The translations under genes and the position numbers were made by a program. The notes beneath the pieces were generated by a model. That model did not search any database. It worked only from the letters and a program-made list of their open reading frames with translations, and was not told where the DNA came from. A stretch of DNA of 64,000 nt from Chryseobacterium sp. MFBS3-17 (GTDB lineage Bacteria > Bacteroidota > Bacteroidia > Flavobacteriales > Weeksellaceae), in NCBI RefSeq assembly GCF_020687745.1, contig NZ_JAJEWK010000007.1, positions 86,074 through 150,073 of the forward strand, in the 5' to 3' direction. How positions within the stretch are numbered: the first letter of the stretch is position 1; every line of letters begins with the position of its first letter. Of this stretch, positions 40,195 through 49,482 are shown piece by piece.

Positions 40195-42183
40195 CTATTC
40201 TTTAATTAATTCATTAACAATGAGTTCAACTTCTTTGTTGATTTTCCTGAAATTGGTCATGAGCACTTCTTCTTTACGGTTAATCCCGGCTTTATCCACG
40301 AATGAATAATAGGAAGGCATCTGAACGCAATTGCTTTCTTCCTTTTTTATCGCTTTCATATCGAGATTGATTTTTCCGTTCACTGCCGAAGTTTTGTATT
40401 CTTCGGTGTCATTTTCTTCTCCTTGTGCAATCATCCCGACCATTTCTCCCGTTTTTAGCGCAGCTATTTTTCCAGCGGGAATCATAAAGTCCATTTTCTC
40501 ATTGATACTGGTCGTTGTTCCTTGTTGTGAAATAGATTGGGAATAGGATTTTTGTTTGATTTTTCCAAATAATTTCTCGAGCCAGTCCAAAGTGTTCTTA
40601 TCTCTTGCCGAACCTGAAAGAATATTTCCGACAATGGCAGAAATGGTATCCGCAACCTCTTTTTTATAGAACTGTCGAAGCTGTGGTAATTCCTGAAGTC
40701 CGAGCAAAACAGCGACTTTGTTACTTCTTGCAGTAGCAACCACATTGTCAATCTTATGAATGTAAATTGTAGGAAACTCATCAGCGATAATTCCTCCAGG
40801 AAGATTATGTTTAGAATTGATTAATCGCAACGTTCGGTTCAAAACCGAAGAGTACAACGCCGAATTAATATCTTGTGTTCCCGGATCAGAAGCCAAAATC
40901 AAAATGGATGGATTTTTTCGATTAGTAATTTTCAGTTCGACTTCATCACCTGAAAACACCCAAAAACTTTCTTTAGTTGCTAATCGGGAAAGGAAAATTT
41001 TCAACGTTCCGATTTGCCCTTCCAATTGATCAAAAGCTCTGTTGTCATAAGCGGTTTTGAACGGAGATAACAGAGACAAAATTTCTTCGTTTGTGAAAAG
41101 AGCATCAAAAATTTCTTTGTAGCTTCGGTTCATAAACGATAAAATATGAGGCAAATCCGAATACTTTCCATTTTCGTGAGTAGCAAAAAAGTAAATGCAG
41201 GACGACAAAAAGTTAATCGCTGATTGCGTAAAGAATTGGTCTGAACCACCTCCTGCGCTTGCTCCACCTTTTTGTAAAGACGAAACCATCGCTTCAGCCA
41301 TTTCCTGAGCTTCTGCTAAGGTTTTAACATATTCCTTTTTGAAAGGATTAACTCTTTTGGATTTTTCGACTTCGTTTAGATTAATGACATGAAATTGGTA
41401 ATCGTAATCTGATTCTTTAGTTTTCTTGCGTAAATAATGGTAGTAAGCAATTTGTGCTAAATCAGGAAATTTAAAATCATAAATGCATAAGCAAAAACCT
41501 TTTGTAATCATTTGTCGAATAGCAGGATTAATTACTCCAAACGATTTTCCGGAACCGGGAGTTCCAATGACCATTGTTCCACGGAAAGGATTGATGTTCA
41601 TCCAACCTTTATTCAGTTTTCCTTTGTATCGGAATAAATACGGGATGTTAATCATTAAGTTGGATTTTACCAGTTCTTGATTTTGGTCAAAAGATTCTTC
41701 TTCCACATTCCATCGGTCTTTTCCCATTTTCTGTTGCATGAGTTTAGAAATAGAATCTGCTCCCATTTGAAGAATGACGGCTCCCAAAAAGGAAAGCACT
41801 GCATAAATCAATTGGTAGGAACTAAGTGTCGGAAGAACTTTTGGGAAATAAGGATTCTCTGCTAAAATCACGAAATACAACGATCCGAAAATCATCAATA
41901 GTCCTATAATCATTGGAAGAATAATTTCGAGAGCAATTTTGAGGTCTCTCTTTTTCTTAGCTTTTGTTCCTACTGCAACTAATCCAATTAAAATCAGAGT
42001 AAAAATTTTTGCATTTACTGGTGGGTAAAAGAAACTCATCTTGGCAAAGTTTTTCGATAAGTTGGAGATTACGGGAATATCAGTTTTCAAATAGAAAAGT
42101 GAAGCGCAGTCTAATGCTACAACAGCATAAACTGCCTTTTGTAAAAAGCCATAAATTTTAATTTGATGTTGTTGTTCTTGCAC
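40195..42183 (-). CDS. Type IV coupling protein (VirD4/TraG-MobC-like)
   Basis: A 662-residue protein with N-terminal membrane helices (about residues 14-130, several) and an ATPase domain: Walker A GTPGSGKSFGV (about 211-221) and a Walker B-like GGIIADEFPT (about 461-470). It connects the relaxase-DNA complex to the secretion channel and pumps DNA. An in-window relaxase at 54513 is its likely partner. Confidence 0.9.
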   Translation of the reverse strand: MQEQQHQIKIYGFLQKAVYAVVALDCASLFYLKTDIPVISNLSKNFAKMSFFYPPVNAKIFTLILIGLVAVGTKAKKKRDLKIALEIILPMIIGLLMIFGSLYFVILAENPYFPKVLPTLSSYQLIYAVLSFLGAVILQMGADSISKLMQQKMGKDRWNVEEESFDQNQELVKSNLMINIPYLFRYKGKLNKGWMNINPFRGTMVIGTPGSGKSFGVINPAIRQMITKGFCLCIYDFKFPDLAQIAYYHYLRKKTKESDYDYQFHVINLNEVEKSKRVNPFKKEYVKTLAEAQEMAEAMVSSLQKGGASAGGGSDQFFTQSAINFLSSCIYFFATHENGKYSDLPHILSFMNRSYKEIFDALFTNEEILSLLSPFKTAYDNRAFDQLEGQIGTLKIFLSRLATKESFWVFSGDEVELKITNRKNPSILILASDPGTQDINSALYSSVLNRTLRLINSKHNLPGGIIADEFPTIYIHKIDNVVATARSNKVAVLLGLQELPQLRQFYKKEVADTISAIVGNILSGSARDKNTLDWLEKLFGKIKQKSYSQSISQQGTTTSINEKMDFMIPAGKIAALKTGEMVGMIAQGEENDTEEYKTSAVNGKINLDMKAIKKEESNCVQMPSYYSFVDKAGINRKEEVLMTNFRKINKEVELIVNELIKE

Positions 42184-42263
42184 TTTTCGTAATTTGAGAA
42201 TGAATTAATTTGGAAATTTGAAAATGGTTTAACCATTTCATTCCTTAATGGATGTTTTTTATA

Positions 42264-43142
42264 TTAGAATGTGTCTGCTTTAAGGATGTCAGAATAGTTG
42301 ACTTTCATTTCGATGGTTCTGCCGGAAAGTTGCTCTTCAATTAAGCGAATCATCATGACTTTAGAATTGGGATAAGTGAACTTTTTAAACACATAAATAT
42401 TTCTAAAGTTTTTCTTGAAATGCTTTTGGGAATTCAATTGAAAAATTGGTTTAAGTTCAATGCTTTGGTTGTTCGTTGCTTTGTAAATTTTCTTGTCTTC
42501 AATGGAGAATTTCAATGCTTCGATGGTGTAACTCAAATTGGAATTATTTTTAAATGTCATATCGAGAAAAATATAATCACTCATGACATAAACATTATTG
42601 AGTTGCATAGTGAGTTTTAAGTTTTTTTCTTCCCGAATTGGATTTTTCTCGATGTTCTTTTGAACAATATTCATTGCGAATTTTTTTAGTTCCAAATAAG
42701 AAAAAGTCGTTTTGTCCAACTCAATTGGCTGCATATCTTCGGGTTGAATGTGGATGTTCGTGATAACATTCAAATTTTTCTTGTCTCTGTAAACCGCTTT
42801 GTATTGAGCAATAAACGATTGCCCGACCACGGTAATGATTCCGATTTGATCTCCACTTAGAAAAGAATTTGGCTCCTTTGTTTTTTCACTTTGTATTGAA
42901 TTGACTTCTACTTCGTTCTCCGTAATTTTTAATCTTGCGATATTAGGATTCGGTAAATCTCCCGTGAGTTTATCGGTCGATAAATCAACGTATTGAATTG
43001 GCTCCGGCGAAATAATATGCAGATTGATTCCTTCGGTAATTTCAAGTTCAGGTAAATTGGAAATTAGTTGTTCTTTACTGGCGTTTTGAGCGAAAAAAAG
43101 TGGTGAGCTACAAACGAAGAAGATGTATAATAGATTTTTCAT
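42264..43142 (-). CDS. traN: Conjugative transposon protein TraN
   Basis: A 292-residue protein; ATG 43142 gives a clean signal peptide (MKNLLYIFFVCSSPLFFAQ), while the longer frame would overlap traM. The domain is beta-rich with the TraN features LPNPNIARLKITENEVEV, then IGIITVVGQSFIAQYKAVYR and a C-terminal part. TraN acts as the VirB9-like outer channel element of the Bacteroidetes T4SS. Confidence 0.85.
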   Translation of the reverse strand: MKNLLYIFFVCSSPLFFAQNASKEQLISNLPELEITEGINLHIISPEPIQYVDLSTDKLTGDLPNPNIARLKITENEVEVNSIQSEKTKEPNSFLSGDQIGIITVVGQSFIAQYKAVYRDKKNLNVITNIHIQPEDMQPIELDKTTFSYLELKKFAMNIVQKNIEKNPIREEKNLKLTMQLNNVYVMSDYIFLDMTFKNNSNLSYTIEALKFSIEDKKIYKATNNQSIELKPIFQLNSQKHFKKNFRNIYVFKKFTYPNSKVMMIRLIEEQLSGRTIEMKVNYSDILKADTF

Positions 43143-43146
43143 AAGC

Positions 43147-44349
43147 TTATTTTTGTTGGTTTTGAGCGTCTTTAAGTTGTTTTTCATCTATGAGAAAAAC
43201 GTAAGAATTGTATTTGAGTTTGGCTTTGTTGGTTTTAATTAGGTTGGCAATGGATTTGGAAGTTGAAGTGAAGAGTTTAGAACCAATGCTGGTAAAAAAT
43301 CCTTGTCCACCCATGTCCATTTGAGTTCCTTGTACAGAATTGCTTCCCATTTCACGAATCATCTCTCTGAAAACGCTTTGCGGAACATACAGTCCTTTCA
43401 TTCCGTCCACATCATAAATCGCAAGATTGACAGGATAAATTTCTCCTTTAGTGAATACGGACACAATTGTGAGACTGACTCTTTGCATAGAAAACCCGGA
43501 AATTTGTCCATAAAGAATAGAGCCTTTGTTTATTTTTCGGTTGCCGACAAAAATATCTTCCAACAAACGGAAACGTATTCTGCTTCCCAGAAATCCTTTA
43601 TTATTTTCATCAATCACCGCTTTAATAAAGCTGTTTTCTTTTTCTTTATAGAAAGCGTTGAAGTCGGCATTGATTCCCGATTTACTTACATTGAAAGTTG
43701 AGTTCAGAAATTCATCCATCTTCTCTTTATTGGCTTTGAGTTTTTCTTCTGCAGCCAATTTGTTTTGGTATTCCGGATCTCGAGCCTTTTCCAGAGAGTC
43801 CATCACGAGCATTTGTTCCTTTAAATATTTCAGTTGATCTGGCTGCTCATTTTGAGTAGAGCTCGTTTTATTTTCTGAATCAAAATCATCTTCTGAATTT
43901 ACGTAGGATTGTTCATTCAGCATTCGGATAATATCGGAAGACCTTTGATAATCTTGATCCTCACTTTGTTGCTTTGGATTGTAGTAGGAGGACTGACTTG
44001 CATTGCCTTGATATTGATTTTGCCTTGAATTAGCAGCTTTTATGGAATCAATTTTTCTCTTTTGGTCTAATGACAACTGATCGCCATAATTGAACAAACT
44101 ATCCTCTTCTTTATCCAATCCTTCGAGCATGGTTCGGTTATCATCTTTCTGAAAAAATGCATCATAGGCATCGTTCTTAGATAAGATCGAATCTTGCGTC
44201 TCACCCAATGAAAGAGACAATTCTTTAGGTTGGTCTTTTGGCGCATCGTCTTTCATCAATTGAGCTCCGACATATCCGAATAGTAAAAGAAACGGTAACG
44301 CCAGAAGTGGCAGTACATATTTTTTCTCTTTGAAATTGATTTTTTTCAT
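43147..44349 (-). CDS. traM: Conjugative transposon protein TraM
   Basis: A 400-residue VirB10-like protein. One N-terminal transmembrane helix (LPLLALPFLLLFGYVGAQL), a Gln/Asp-rich disordered linker (about 45-190), and a C-terminal beta barrel (VIDENNKGFLGSRIRFRLLED then IVSVFTKGEIYPVNLAIYD). It spans from inner membrane to the outer core. It lies directly upstream of traN, as in CTnDOT. Confidence 0.88.
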   Translation of the reverse strand: MKKINFKEKKYVLPLLALPFLLLFGYVGAQLMKDDAPKDQPKELSLSLGETQDSILSKNDAYDAFFQKDDNRTMLEGLDKEEDSLFNYGDQLSLDQKRKIDSIKAANSRQNQYQGNASQSSYYNPKQQSEDQDYQRSSDIIRMLNEQSYVNSEDDFDSENKTSSTQNEQPDQLKYLKEQMLVMDSLEKARDPEYQNKLAAEEKLKANKEKMDEFLNSTFNVSKSGINADFNAFYKEKENSFIKAVIDENNKGFLGSRIRFRLLEDIFVGNRKINKGSILYGQISGFSMQRVSLTIVSVFTKGEIYPVNLAIYDVDGMKGLYVPQSVFREMIREMGSNSVQGTQMDMGGQGFFTSIGSKLFTSTSKSIANLIKTNKAKLKYNSYVFLIDEKQLKDAQNQQK

Positions 44350-44697
44350 TTATTTTTTTAATTGTTGGTATTGGTTGTACAGGTATTCAATTCTGAGGCT
44401 GTCCTGTTTTTGTAAAGCGTTTCGGTCTCGTTTTATTTTTAAGCCTTTAAGTTCATTCACTATTTTTTCCATGTCCTTTTCTTGACTGATGGTTTGCTTT
44501 TTAGTGGGTTGATTTTGAGAGTAGAGAATCGGAGGTTTTATTCTAAATATCGTTTCGGAAGGAAAAAAGATTCCTTGTATCATTGAAGCTAAGAATGAAA
44601 CCGATAAAAAGATCACACATGAGACATAAAACTTCTTGGGATTTTTTGTCATCCAAATCAACCATTTTTGCCCGATTTGTTTTAAAGAAGTATTCAT
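44350..44697 (-). CDS. Small membrane protein at TraL position
   Basis: A 115-residue protein with one transmembrane helix (FYVSCVIFLSVSFLASMIQ, about 23-41) and a helical C-terminal part (EKIVNELKGLKIKRDRNALQ). Its place between TraK and TraM equals TraL in CTnDOT, but the sequence match is not clear. It is one base from traM and two from traK. Confidence 0.6.
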   Translation of the reverse strand: MNTSLKQIGQKWLIWMTKNPKKFYVSCVIFLSVSFLASMIQGIFFPSETIFRIKPPILYSQNQPTKKQTISQEKDMEKIVNELKGLKIKRDRNALQKQDSLRIEYLYNQYQQLKK

Positions 44698-44699
44698 TT

Positions 44700-45314
44700 T
44701 TAATAGGAGTTTTTAGTTTGGTTGGTGAGTTCTTCGTTGTCGATAATTCGCCAGTTTTTAAGTAGGACACCGTGCGGATTGTTAGGACTGCGAATAAGGT
44801 CTTCAAAGAATCCTTCTGTAATCAATTTTCGGGTAATGACCGATGATTTTCTTGTAATCATCTGCTTTCCAAAAAAGGAAAAAATTTTCTTTTCCATGTC
44901 AAGTGCAATCGAGTCGGTGTGAATACTGACCATCGAACTTGAAGCTACAATTTGATTGTAAAAACCTTTTTCTTTGAGGTTGGTATATTCTTTTTTACCA
45001 CTGTCATCAATGAGATATAATGATTTTTGAATGTTCTCTTTGATATACTGATCATCTGGAGCAAGCGTAAAAAACAAACGGTGGAATAATTCAATTTGGG
45101 ATTTGTATTCGACAGGTCTATTGAGCAAGACATCGGTTTGTTTAGCTAAAACGGGAACGCCATTATCTAGAATGTAAATGGATTTTCTGGAGTCTTCGAT
45201 CATTCGGTAAGCCAAGAAGAAACCTGCTAAAACAATCACGACGGCAAAGGCAATCGTTCCCAGAGACACTATTTTATTGATTTTAATTCGCTGTTCTATG
45301 TTTTTGATGAGCAT
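44700..45314 (-). CDS. traK: Conjugative transposon protein TraK
   Basis: A 204-residue VirB8-like assembly factor. An N-terminal transmembrane helix (IAFAVVIVLAGFFLAYRM) and a periplasmic NTF2-like part with NRPVEYKSQIELFHRLFFTL. The final part ILRSPNNPHGVLLKNWRI-like strand is characteristic. It nucleates the channel at the inner membrane. Confidence 0.85.
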   Translation of the reverse strand: MLIKNIEQRIKINKIVSLGTIAFAVVIVLAGFFLAYRMIEDSRKSIYILDNGVPVLAKQTDVLLNRPVEYKSQIELFHRLFFTLAPDDQYIKENIQKSLYLIDDSGKKEYTNLKEKGFYNQIVASSSMVSIHTDSIALDMEKKIFSFFGKQMITRKSSVITRKLITEGFFEDLIRSPNNPHGVLLKNWRIIDNEELTNQTKNSY

Positions 45315-45376
45315 CTTTTTATGGATTAAGTTTAAATTGTGGTTAAGAAAAAAGAGGAATTAATCATCTGATTTTT

Positions 45377-46624
45377 TTATTTTCCATTTTTTATGACGTT
45401 ATTGACTCTTCCGGATGCAGAACTGCTTGCAGCTGATTTTGCAGCAGCTCCGGCAACGGAAGTACCTCCTGTTTTAGCGGCGATTACCGTAGTTTTGGTC
45501 GTACTCATCATTTTTCCAGCAGCATTTTTCATTTTGGTCATCGCTCCGGCTCCTCCGGCAGTAACAATGGTATCTGCGATCGTGGGCGTCATCAAAACGC
45601 CGATTCCCGTAACGATATACGCCACACAAGTAAAAAGCCCACTATAGATCATTCCGGAATTGGTCACATAGACCATGAGTGCATCCAAATCAGAAATGGT
45701 TCCGTTGGTTAGAAGGGTATCGTAACGTTCGATTTCCATGGTATAACCTGAAGCGATGAGTTGCTGACCAATATTGATGATGGTGTATGCGACAAAAGTG
45801 TAAAGATTGATGTTGATGAATTTAGAAACCCAATTGTATAATGAGTTTTCAAATCCGGGAATGAGGGACATTCCCACTGCAATAGGTCCTAAAATAATGA
45901 GGATATAAGCCCATATTTTTTGGATAAAGAAAATGAGATACACGCAAATCCTTAGAATGGAAAGACAGACAAATTCAATGAGCTCAGCGACGAGTTTTTG
46001 CATTTGAAATTCCATCCGTATTGACCATTCCTTGATGGGTTGGATGAGCTTGTCCAAACCTTCGCTGATGTCAAACCAAGAATCATCGGCATCTTCGCTG
46101 GTATTATCAATCACTTCTTGTTTAGCGTCTTCTTCTGCTTTAAGTTTAATAACAGCATCTAATAACTGTTGTTGCTTTTTAAACCGCTCTACGCGTAAAT
46201 CATTCACTTCGGATTCAATATCACTAAAAATCGCAATTCCGGGTTCCGCTATCGCTTGAAATGGAGCTTGAATTAAATTCACAAAACCTGTCCAATAGAC
46301 CAAAGTGAATCCGATTAAAATGGGTTTGAGCATCGGTGTTATTTCCCATTCCCGGTCTCCTGCCGCCATTTGCCATCCCATGTACCCAAGGTACATCAGT
46401 GCTCCCAAACCGCCAATCGCTCTTCCGACCAAAGCGGATCCTAATGCGGAGTCTTGAACACTAGTATCGAGTTTGGTAAAAACTTCCATAAACCATTTTT
46501 CAAAGGCGCCGTCACCTTTTAGAAACTGCAGCAAGTTGCTATAATCATTATCGGTTTGTGCTAAGCCGATGATTGGGAGTAGCATAGCAATAAAGCTAAA
46601 TAGGATGATTAATTTCTTGTTCAT
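45377..46624 (-). CDS. traJ: Conjugative transposon protein TraJ
   Basis: A 415-residue polytopic membrane protein with signal-like start (MNKKLIILFSFIAMLLPIIG), several helices (GALMYLGYMGWQMAAG, IAVGMSLIPGF, GLFTCVAYIVTGIGVLM) and a basic Ala-rich tail. It is the VirB6/TrbL-type inner-membrane part. Located between TraK and the four periplasmic genes. Confidence 0.85.
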   Translation of the reverse strand: MNKKLIILFSFIAMLLPIIGLAQTDNDYSNLLQFLKGDGAFEKWFMEVFTKLDTSVQDSALGSALVGRAIGGLGALMYLGYMGWQMAAGDREWEITPMLKPILIGFTLVYWTGFVNLIQAPFQAIAEPGIAIFSDIESEVNDLRVERFKKQQQLLDAVIKLKAEEDAKQEVIDNTSEDADDSWFDISEGLDKLIQPIKEWSIRMEFQMQKLVAELIEFVCLSILRICVYLIFFIQKIWAYILIILGPIAVGMSLIPGFENSLYNWVSKFININLYTFVAYTIINIGQQLIASGYTMEIERYDTLLTNGTISDLDALMVYVTNSGMIYSGLFTCVAYIVTGIGVLMTPTIADTIVTAGGAGAMTKMKNAAGKMMSTTKTTVIAAKTGGTSVAGAAAKSAASSSASGRVNNVIKNGK

Positions 46625-46627
46625 TGT

Positions 46628-47458
46628 TTAGTATCTATTTTGATATTGGAGCATAATATTTTCTACAATTTGTTGATCTGTTGTAGGAGTATAATTAGAA
46701 GGCAATGATGTAGAAGAATGATTGTTCAAAATGTTTTTGTAATCCAAAAGGAGCGTGGTTCTATCATTGTAACCTTTCAATTCTTTAACAAATTTTCTCC
46801 ATCGAATTAACGTTTCGTGGTACATGATGAACCGTTTTCCTCTCGGCATATCCATCGATCGGGACATGGAATATTTCTCTTTGATTAAATCCAATTCTTC
46901 CTGAAGGCGTTTTAACGTTCCGGTTGTATTCAATCTTTCATACGTGCTTTGATCTTTTAATCGCCATTCTACAAAATTTTGTGGCGTATCGGGAAATTCA
47001 TTAATGGGTTTGAGCATGCGTTTGTAGTAGAGTAACCAAAGTGGATCTGCATCAACGGTAGTTGAAGTCCAGTGCGCAAAATCTTGGACACTTCTCTTAT
47101 GAATGGTATCAGAAGCGGCTTTAATTTTTTTAGCTTCTGCCTCCTGGAGCTTCAGTTGGGCAAAACGTTGGTTTTGAATTCCTGTTGGCTTTAAAGGTCG
47201 GATGTCTGAACCATTTTTGTAATCTCGGTTAATTTTCGGCGCCCACATTCCCCAAACCGTAGCGTATGCAAAATTTGTTTGGATACCCAGAAAATACTTC
47301 GGATACGGTCGCCAATCTCCCCATTTTTCAAAAACCATTCTCTTATGTTGGGCGACGATTGCAGGATCGTTTAATCTCTTAACGCTGACTTGTCCGTAAA
47401 CGCTCGTCGTAACAATTAGAAGTATTACATAACATACTTTTTTTAATTTATTTTTCAT
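46628..47458 (-). CDS. Periplasmic transfer protein A (shared C-terminal signature)
   Basis: A 276-residue protein; ATG 47458 yields a signal peptide (MKNKLKKVCYVILLIVTTS, VYGQ), whereas the longer frame overlaps the next gene and lacks one. It is helical with many Trp/Tyr (PLWLLYYKRMLKPINEFP). The last residues DQQIVENIMLQYQNRY belong to a signature shared with the three genes upstream. Probably part of the TraH/TraI-place VirB5-like set. Confidence 0.65.
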   Translation of the reverse strand: MKNKLKKVCYVILLIVTTSVYGQVSVKRLNDPAIVAQHKRMVFEKWGDWRPYPKYFLGIQTNFAYATVWGMWAPKINRDYKNGSDIRPLKPTGIQNQRFAQLKLQEAEAKKIKAASDTIHKRSVQDFAHWTSTTVDADPLWLLYYKRMLKPINEFPDTPQNFVEWRLKDQSTYERLNTTGTLKRLQEELDLIKEKYSMSRSMDMPRGKRFIMYHETLIRWRKFVKELKGYNDRTTLLLDYKNILNNHSSTSLPSNYTPTTDQQIVENIMLQYQNRY

Positions 47459-47468
47459 TGTAATTGAT

Positions 47469-48128
47469 TTAAAAAAGGGATTTATATTTTTGAATGATGT
47501 CTTCAACGATGAGCTTGTCAATATTGATGTAATTCTTAAGGATTGGAACTTGGTACAGGTAAGGAGTTTTCTTCGCATTTTCCAGCCGCATAATGATGTA
47601 GAGTATATTTCCATTGATGTTTCTTACTCTTGTAAAGATCTTCTCGATCAACATCTCGCGATCCATCGAATCCATCAAAAAATCTTTGTCTTCGTTCAGA
47701 ATATCTGCTGAAACTTCTTGTTTGAGTTTTAGAACTTGTTTGCCGATTTCTTGATAATATTTTGAAACCAAGACCGCATATTCTGGATGTTGTGCTGTTA
47801 AATCCAACATTTTATTGGAATTGCTTACCACCTTGCCTAAATACTCATACAGATAAATCAACTTTTTACTTTGAGTCAGTGCAGAATTGACATTTTTTAG
47901 CTGTTGATAGATGTATTCCTGAATCGCAATAACTTGCGTGGTTTTTTTATTAATCTCGTCGTAGAGTTCATTCTGTTTCTCATAAGAGTTTAAAAAAGCA
48001 TGTTCGCTAGCCAATCGTACCGCATGATTTTTCGCAAGTTGTGCCAGTAATTTATCATTGATGACAATCTGTTGACCATGAATGAATACCGCTGAAATCA
48101 TTGAAATTCCTAAAATTGCCTTCTTCAT
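47469..48128 (-). CDS. Periplasmic transfer protein B, TraI/VirB5-like
   Basis: A 219-residue protein with signal peptide (MKKAILGISMISAVFIHGQ), then helical: KNHAVRLASEHAFLNSYEKQ, LTAQHPEYAVLVSKYYQE, and the end DKLIVEDIIQKYKSLF. It is a paralogue of the gene at 48829 (matching AQHPEYA and SQHPQYA regions). It fits DUF4141-like TraI proteins, secreted coiled coils near VirB4 and VirB6 genes. Confidence 0.65.
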   Translation of the reverse strand: MKKAILGISMISAVFIHGQQIVINDKLLAQLAKNHAVRLASEHAFLNSYEKQNELYDEINKKTTQVIAIQEYIYQQLKNVNSALTQSKKLIYLYEYLGKVVSNSNKMLDLTAQHPEYAVLVSKYYQEIGKQVLKLKQEVSADILNEDKDFLMDSMDREMLIEKIFTRVRNINGNILYIIMRLENAKKTPYLYQVPILKNYINIDKLIVEDIIQKYKSLF

Positions 48129-48130
48129 TT

Positions 48131-48817
48131 CTAAAAATTTTTAATATTAGTCATAATATCTTCCACGACTTGTTTATCCCGGTTTACGTAATATTGAAAA
48201 GCCCTTTTATTCCGCAAGACTTTGGCTTTAATGTCTCTTATTTTTAATAGCATGTGAGTGGAGTTCCTGCTTAGTGTTTTCACTTCTTCCAAAGCATAAT
48301 CCAGCAAGATTTTGCGTTCGGACTTTTCCATCTGGTTAATGGCTCCATAAGAGATGATAATCCCCGTAATCAGCCGTACAGTCATTTGTAAATCATCTAC
48401 AAACTGAACCTCAGAAGGCAATACCGCAATAATAGAGTAGGGAGCAGTATTGATTTCATTGATGATTGCTGTTTGGTTATTCGTTATTTTTGTGAATTCC
48501 CTGCTCATGGCAATTCCAGTTGGAATCGCTTGGATTGCAAAAGAAACAATACGGAGTCGGTCTTGGACTTTTGTGATTTTATCTTTGAAATTGTTCCATT
48601 GAATTTTATTGGCGGATTCAACGGTAGTATTGGCAATTTGTTTTTTCCGCATTTCTTTTTGACGGTCATGCTCTTTCATTGTCGCATTGATCTCGATATC
48701 CATCATCAAAAAAGAAACATTTTCCTTTTGCCATGACGGCGTAGAACTTCCTCCTGAAGAAGTCAGAACGATATACACTACAGGAATGAAAACAATTAAA
48801 AAAATCTTCTTTCTCAT
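48131..48817 (-). CDS. Periplasmic or membrane-anchored transfer protein C
   Basis: A 228-residue protein with N-terminal hydrophobic segment (MRKKIFLIVFIPVVYIVLTS) and a mostly helical body, including a hydrophobic stretch TVRLITGIIISYGAINQ. The end, DKQVVEDIMTNIKNF, is of the same signature as its neighbours. Lies three bases from protein B. No other family visible. Confidence 0.6.
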   Translation of the reverse strand: MRKKIFLIVFIPVVYIVLTSSGGSSTPSWQKENVSFLMMDIEINATMKEHDRQKEMRKKQIANTTVESANKIQWNNFKDKITKVQDRLRIVSFAIQAIPTGIAMSREFTKITNNQTAIINEINTAPYSIIAVLPSEVQFVDDLQMTVRLITGIIISYGAINQMEKSERKILLDYALEEVKTLSRNSTHMLLKIRDIKAKVLRNKRAFQYYVNRDKQVVEDIMTNIKNF

Positions 48818-48828
48818 GATTCTTGCCT

Positions 48829-49482
48829 TTAAAAATTTCTTTTGTATTGGTTCATGATATTTTCTACAATAGCTTTATCCGTATTGATGTATCCGGCAAA
48901 AGGATTAATGGAATTCCAAAAACCTAGTCGGTTGGCTTTTTCCAATCGGAGTTTAATTGCCAATAACCACAGTTTTAAGTTTTTGACATTTTCAGAGATG
49001 TTAAACAAGATTTTGTAGCGGTCTCCTGCGGTGGCGAGATTAAGTTCTCCAGAAGCCAAAATATCCGAAACGTCGGTCACAATTTTTATACTTTGTTCGT
49101 AGGTTTTTTGAGAAGCTTTCGCACCGAAAATGGCATATTGTGGATGTTGCGATGCCAATTGTACGACCTGCGAAGAATACGAATAACATTTATTGAATTC
49201 TGAATAAATCTGCTGTACTTGTATTCCATTTTGTAGCGTTCCTGAAACTTCTTTTAGGCCTTTCAGGATTTTCTTTTGGATGTTATTGGCTTCAACCATT
49301 TGAGTTCCTACCCAGGTTTGGGCTTCTTTCAATTTTTTGGTTTCTTCGATGGTTTCATTTTGCTTGGCTTTAAGGTTTTCAGAAGCTAAAACCATGGCAG
49401 CGGTGACAAAAGGATCGATGTAGGTGTTCTGCGAGTAAAACAAACCACTAAAGAAAATAAAAAGAATGCTATACGTTTTCAT
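48829..49482 (-). CDS. Periplasmic transfer protein D, TraI/VirB5-like
   Basis: A 217-residue protein; ATG 49482 gives a good signal peptide (MKTYSILFIFFSGLFYSQ) and overlaps the end of traG. Coiled helices follow (VEANNIQKKILKGLKEVSG), then VVQLASQHPQYAIFGAKASQ and the end DKAIVENIMNQYKRNF. Paralogue of the 47469 product. Likely secreted subunit of the transfer channel or tip. Confidence 0.65.
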   Translation of the reverse strand: MKTYSILFIFFSGLFYSQNTYIDPFVTAAMVLASENLKAKQNETIEETKKLKEAQTWVGTQMVEANNIQKKILKGLKEVSGTLQNGIQVQQIYSEFNKCYSYSSQVVQLASQHPQYAIFGAKASQKTYEQSIKIVTDVSDILASGELNLATAGDRYKILFNISENVKNLKLWLLAIKLRLEKANRLGFWNSINPFAGYINTDKAIVENIMNQYKRNF

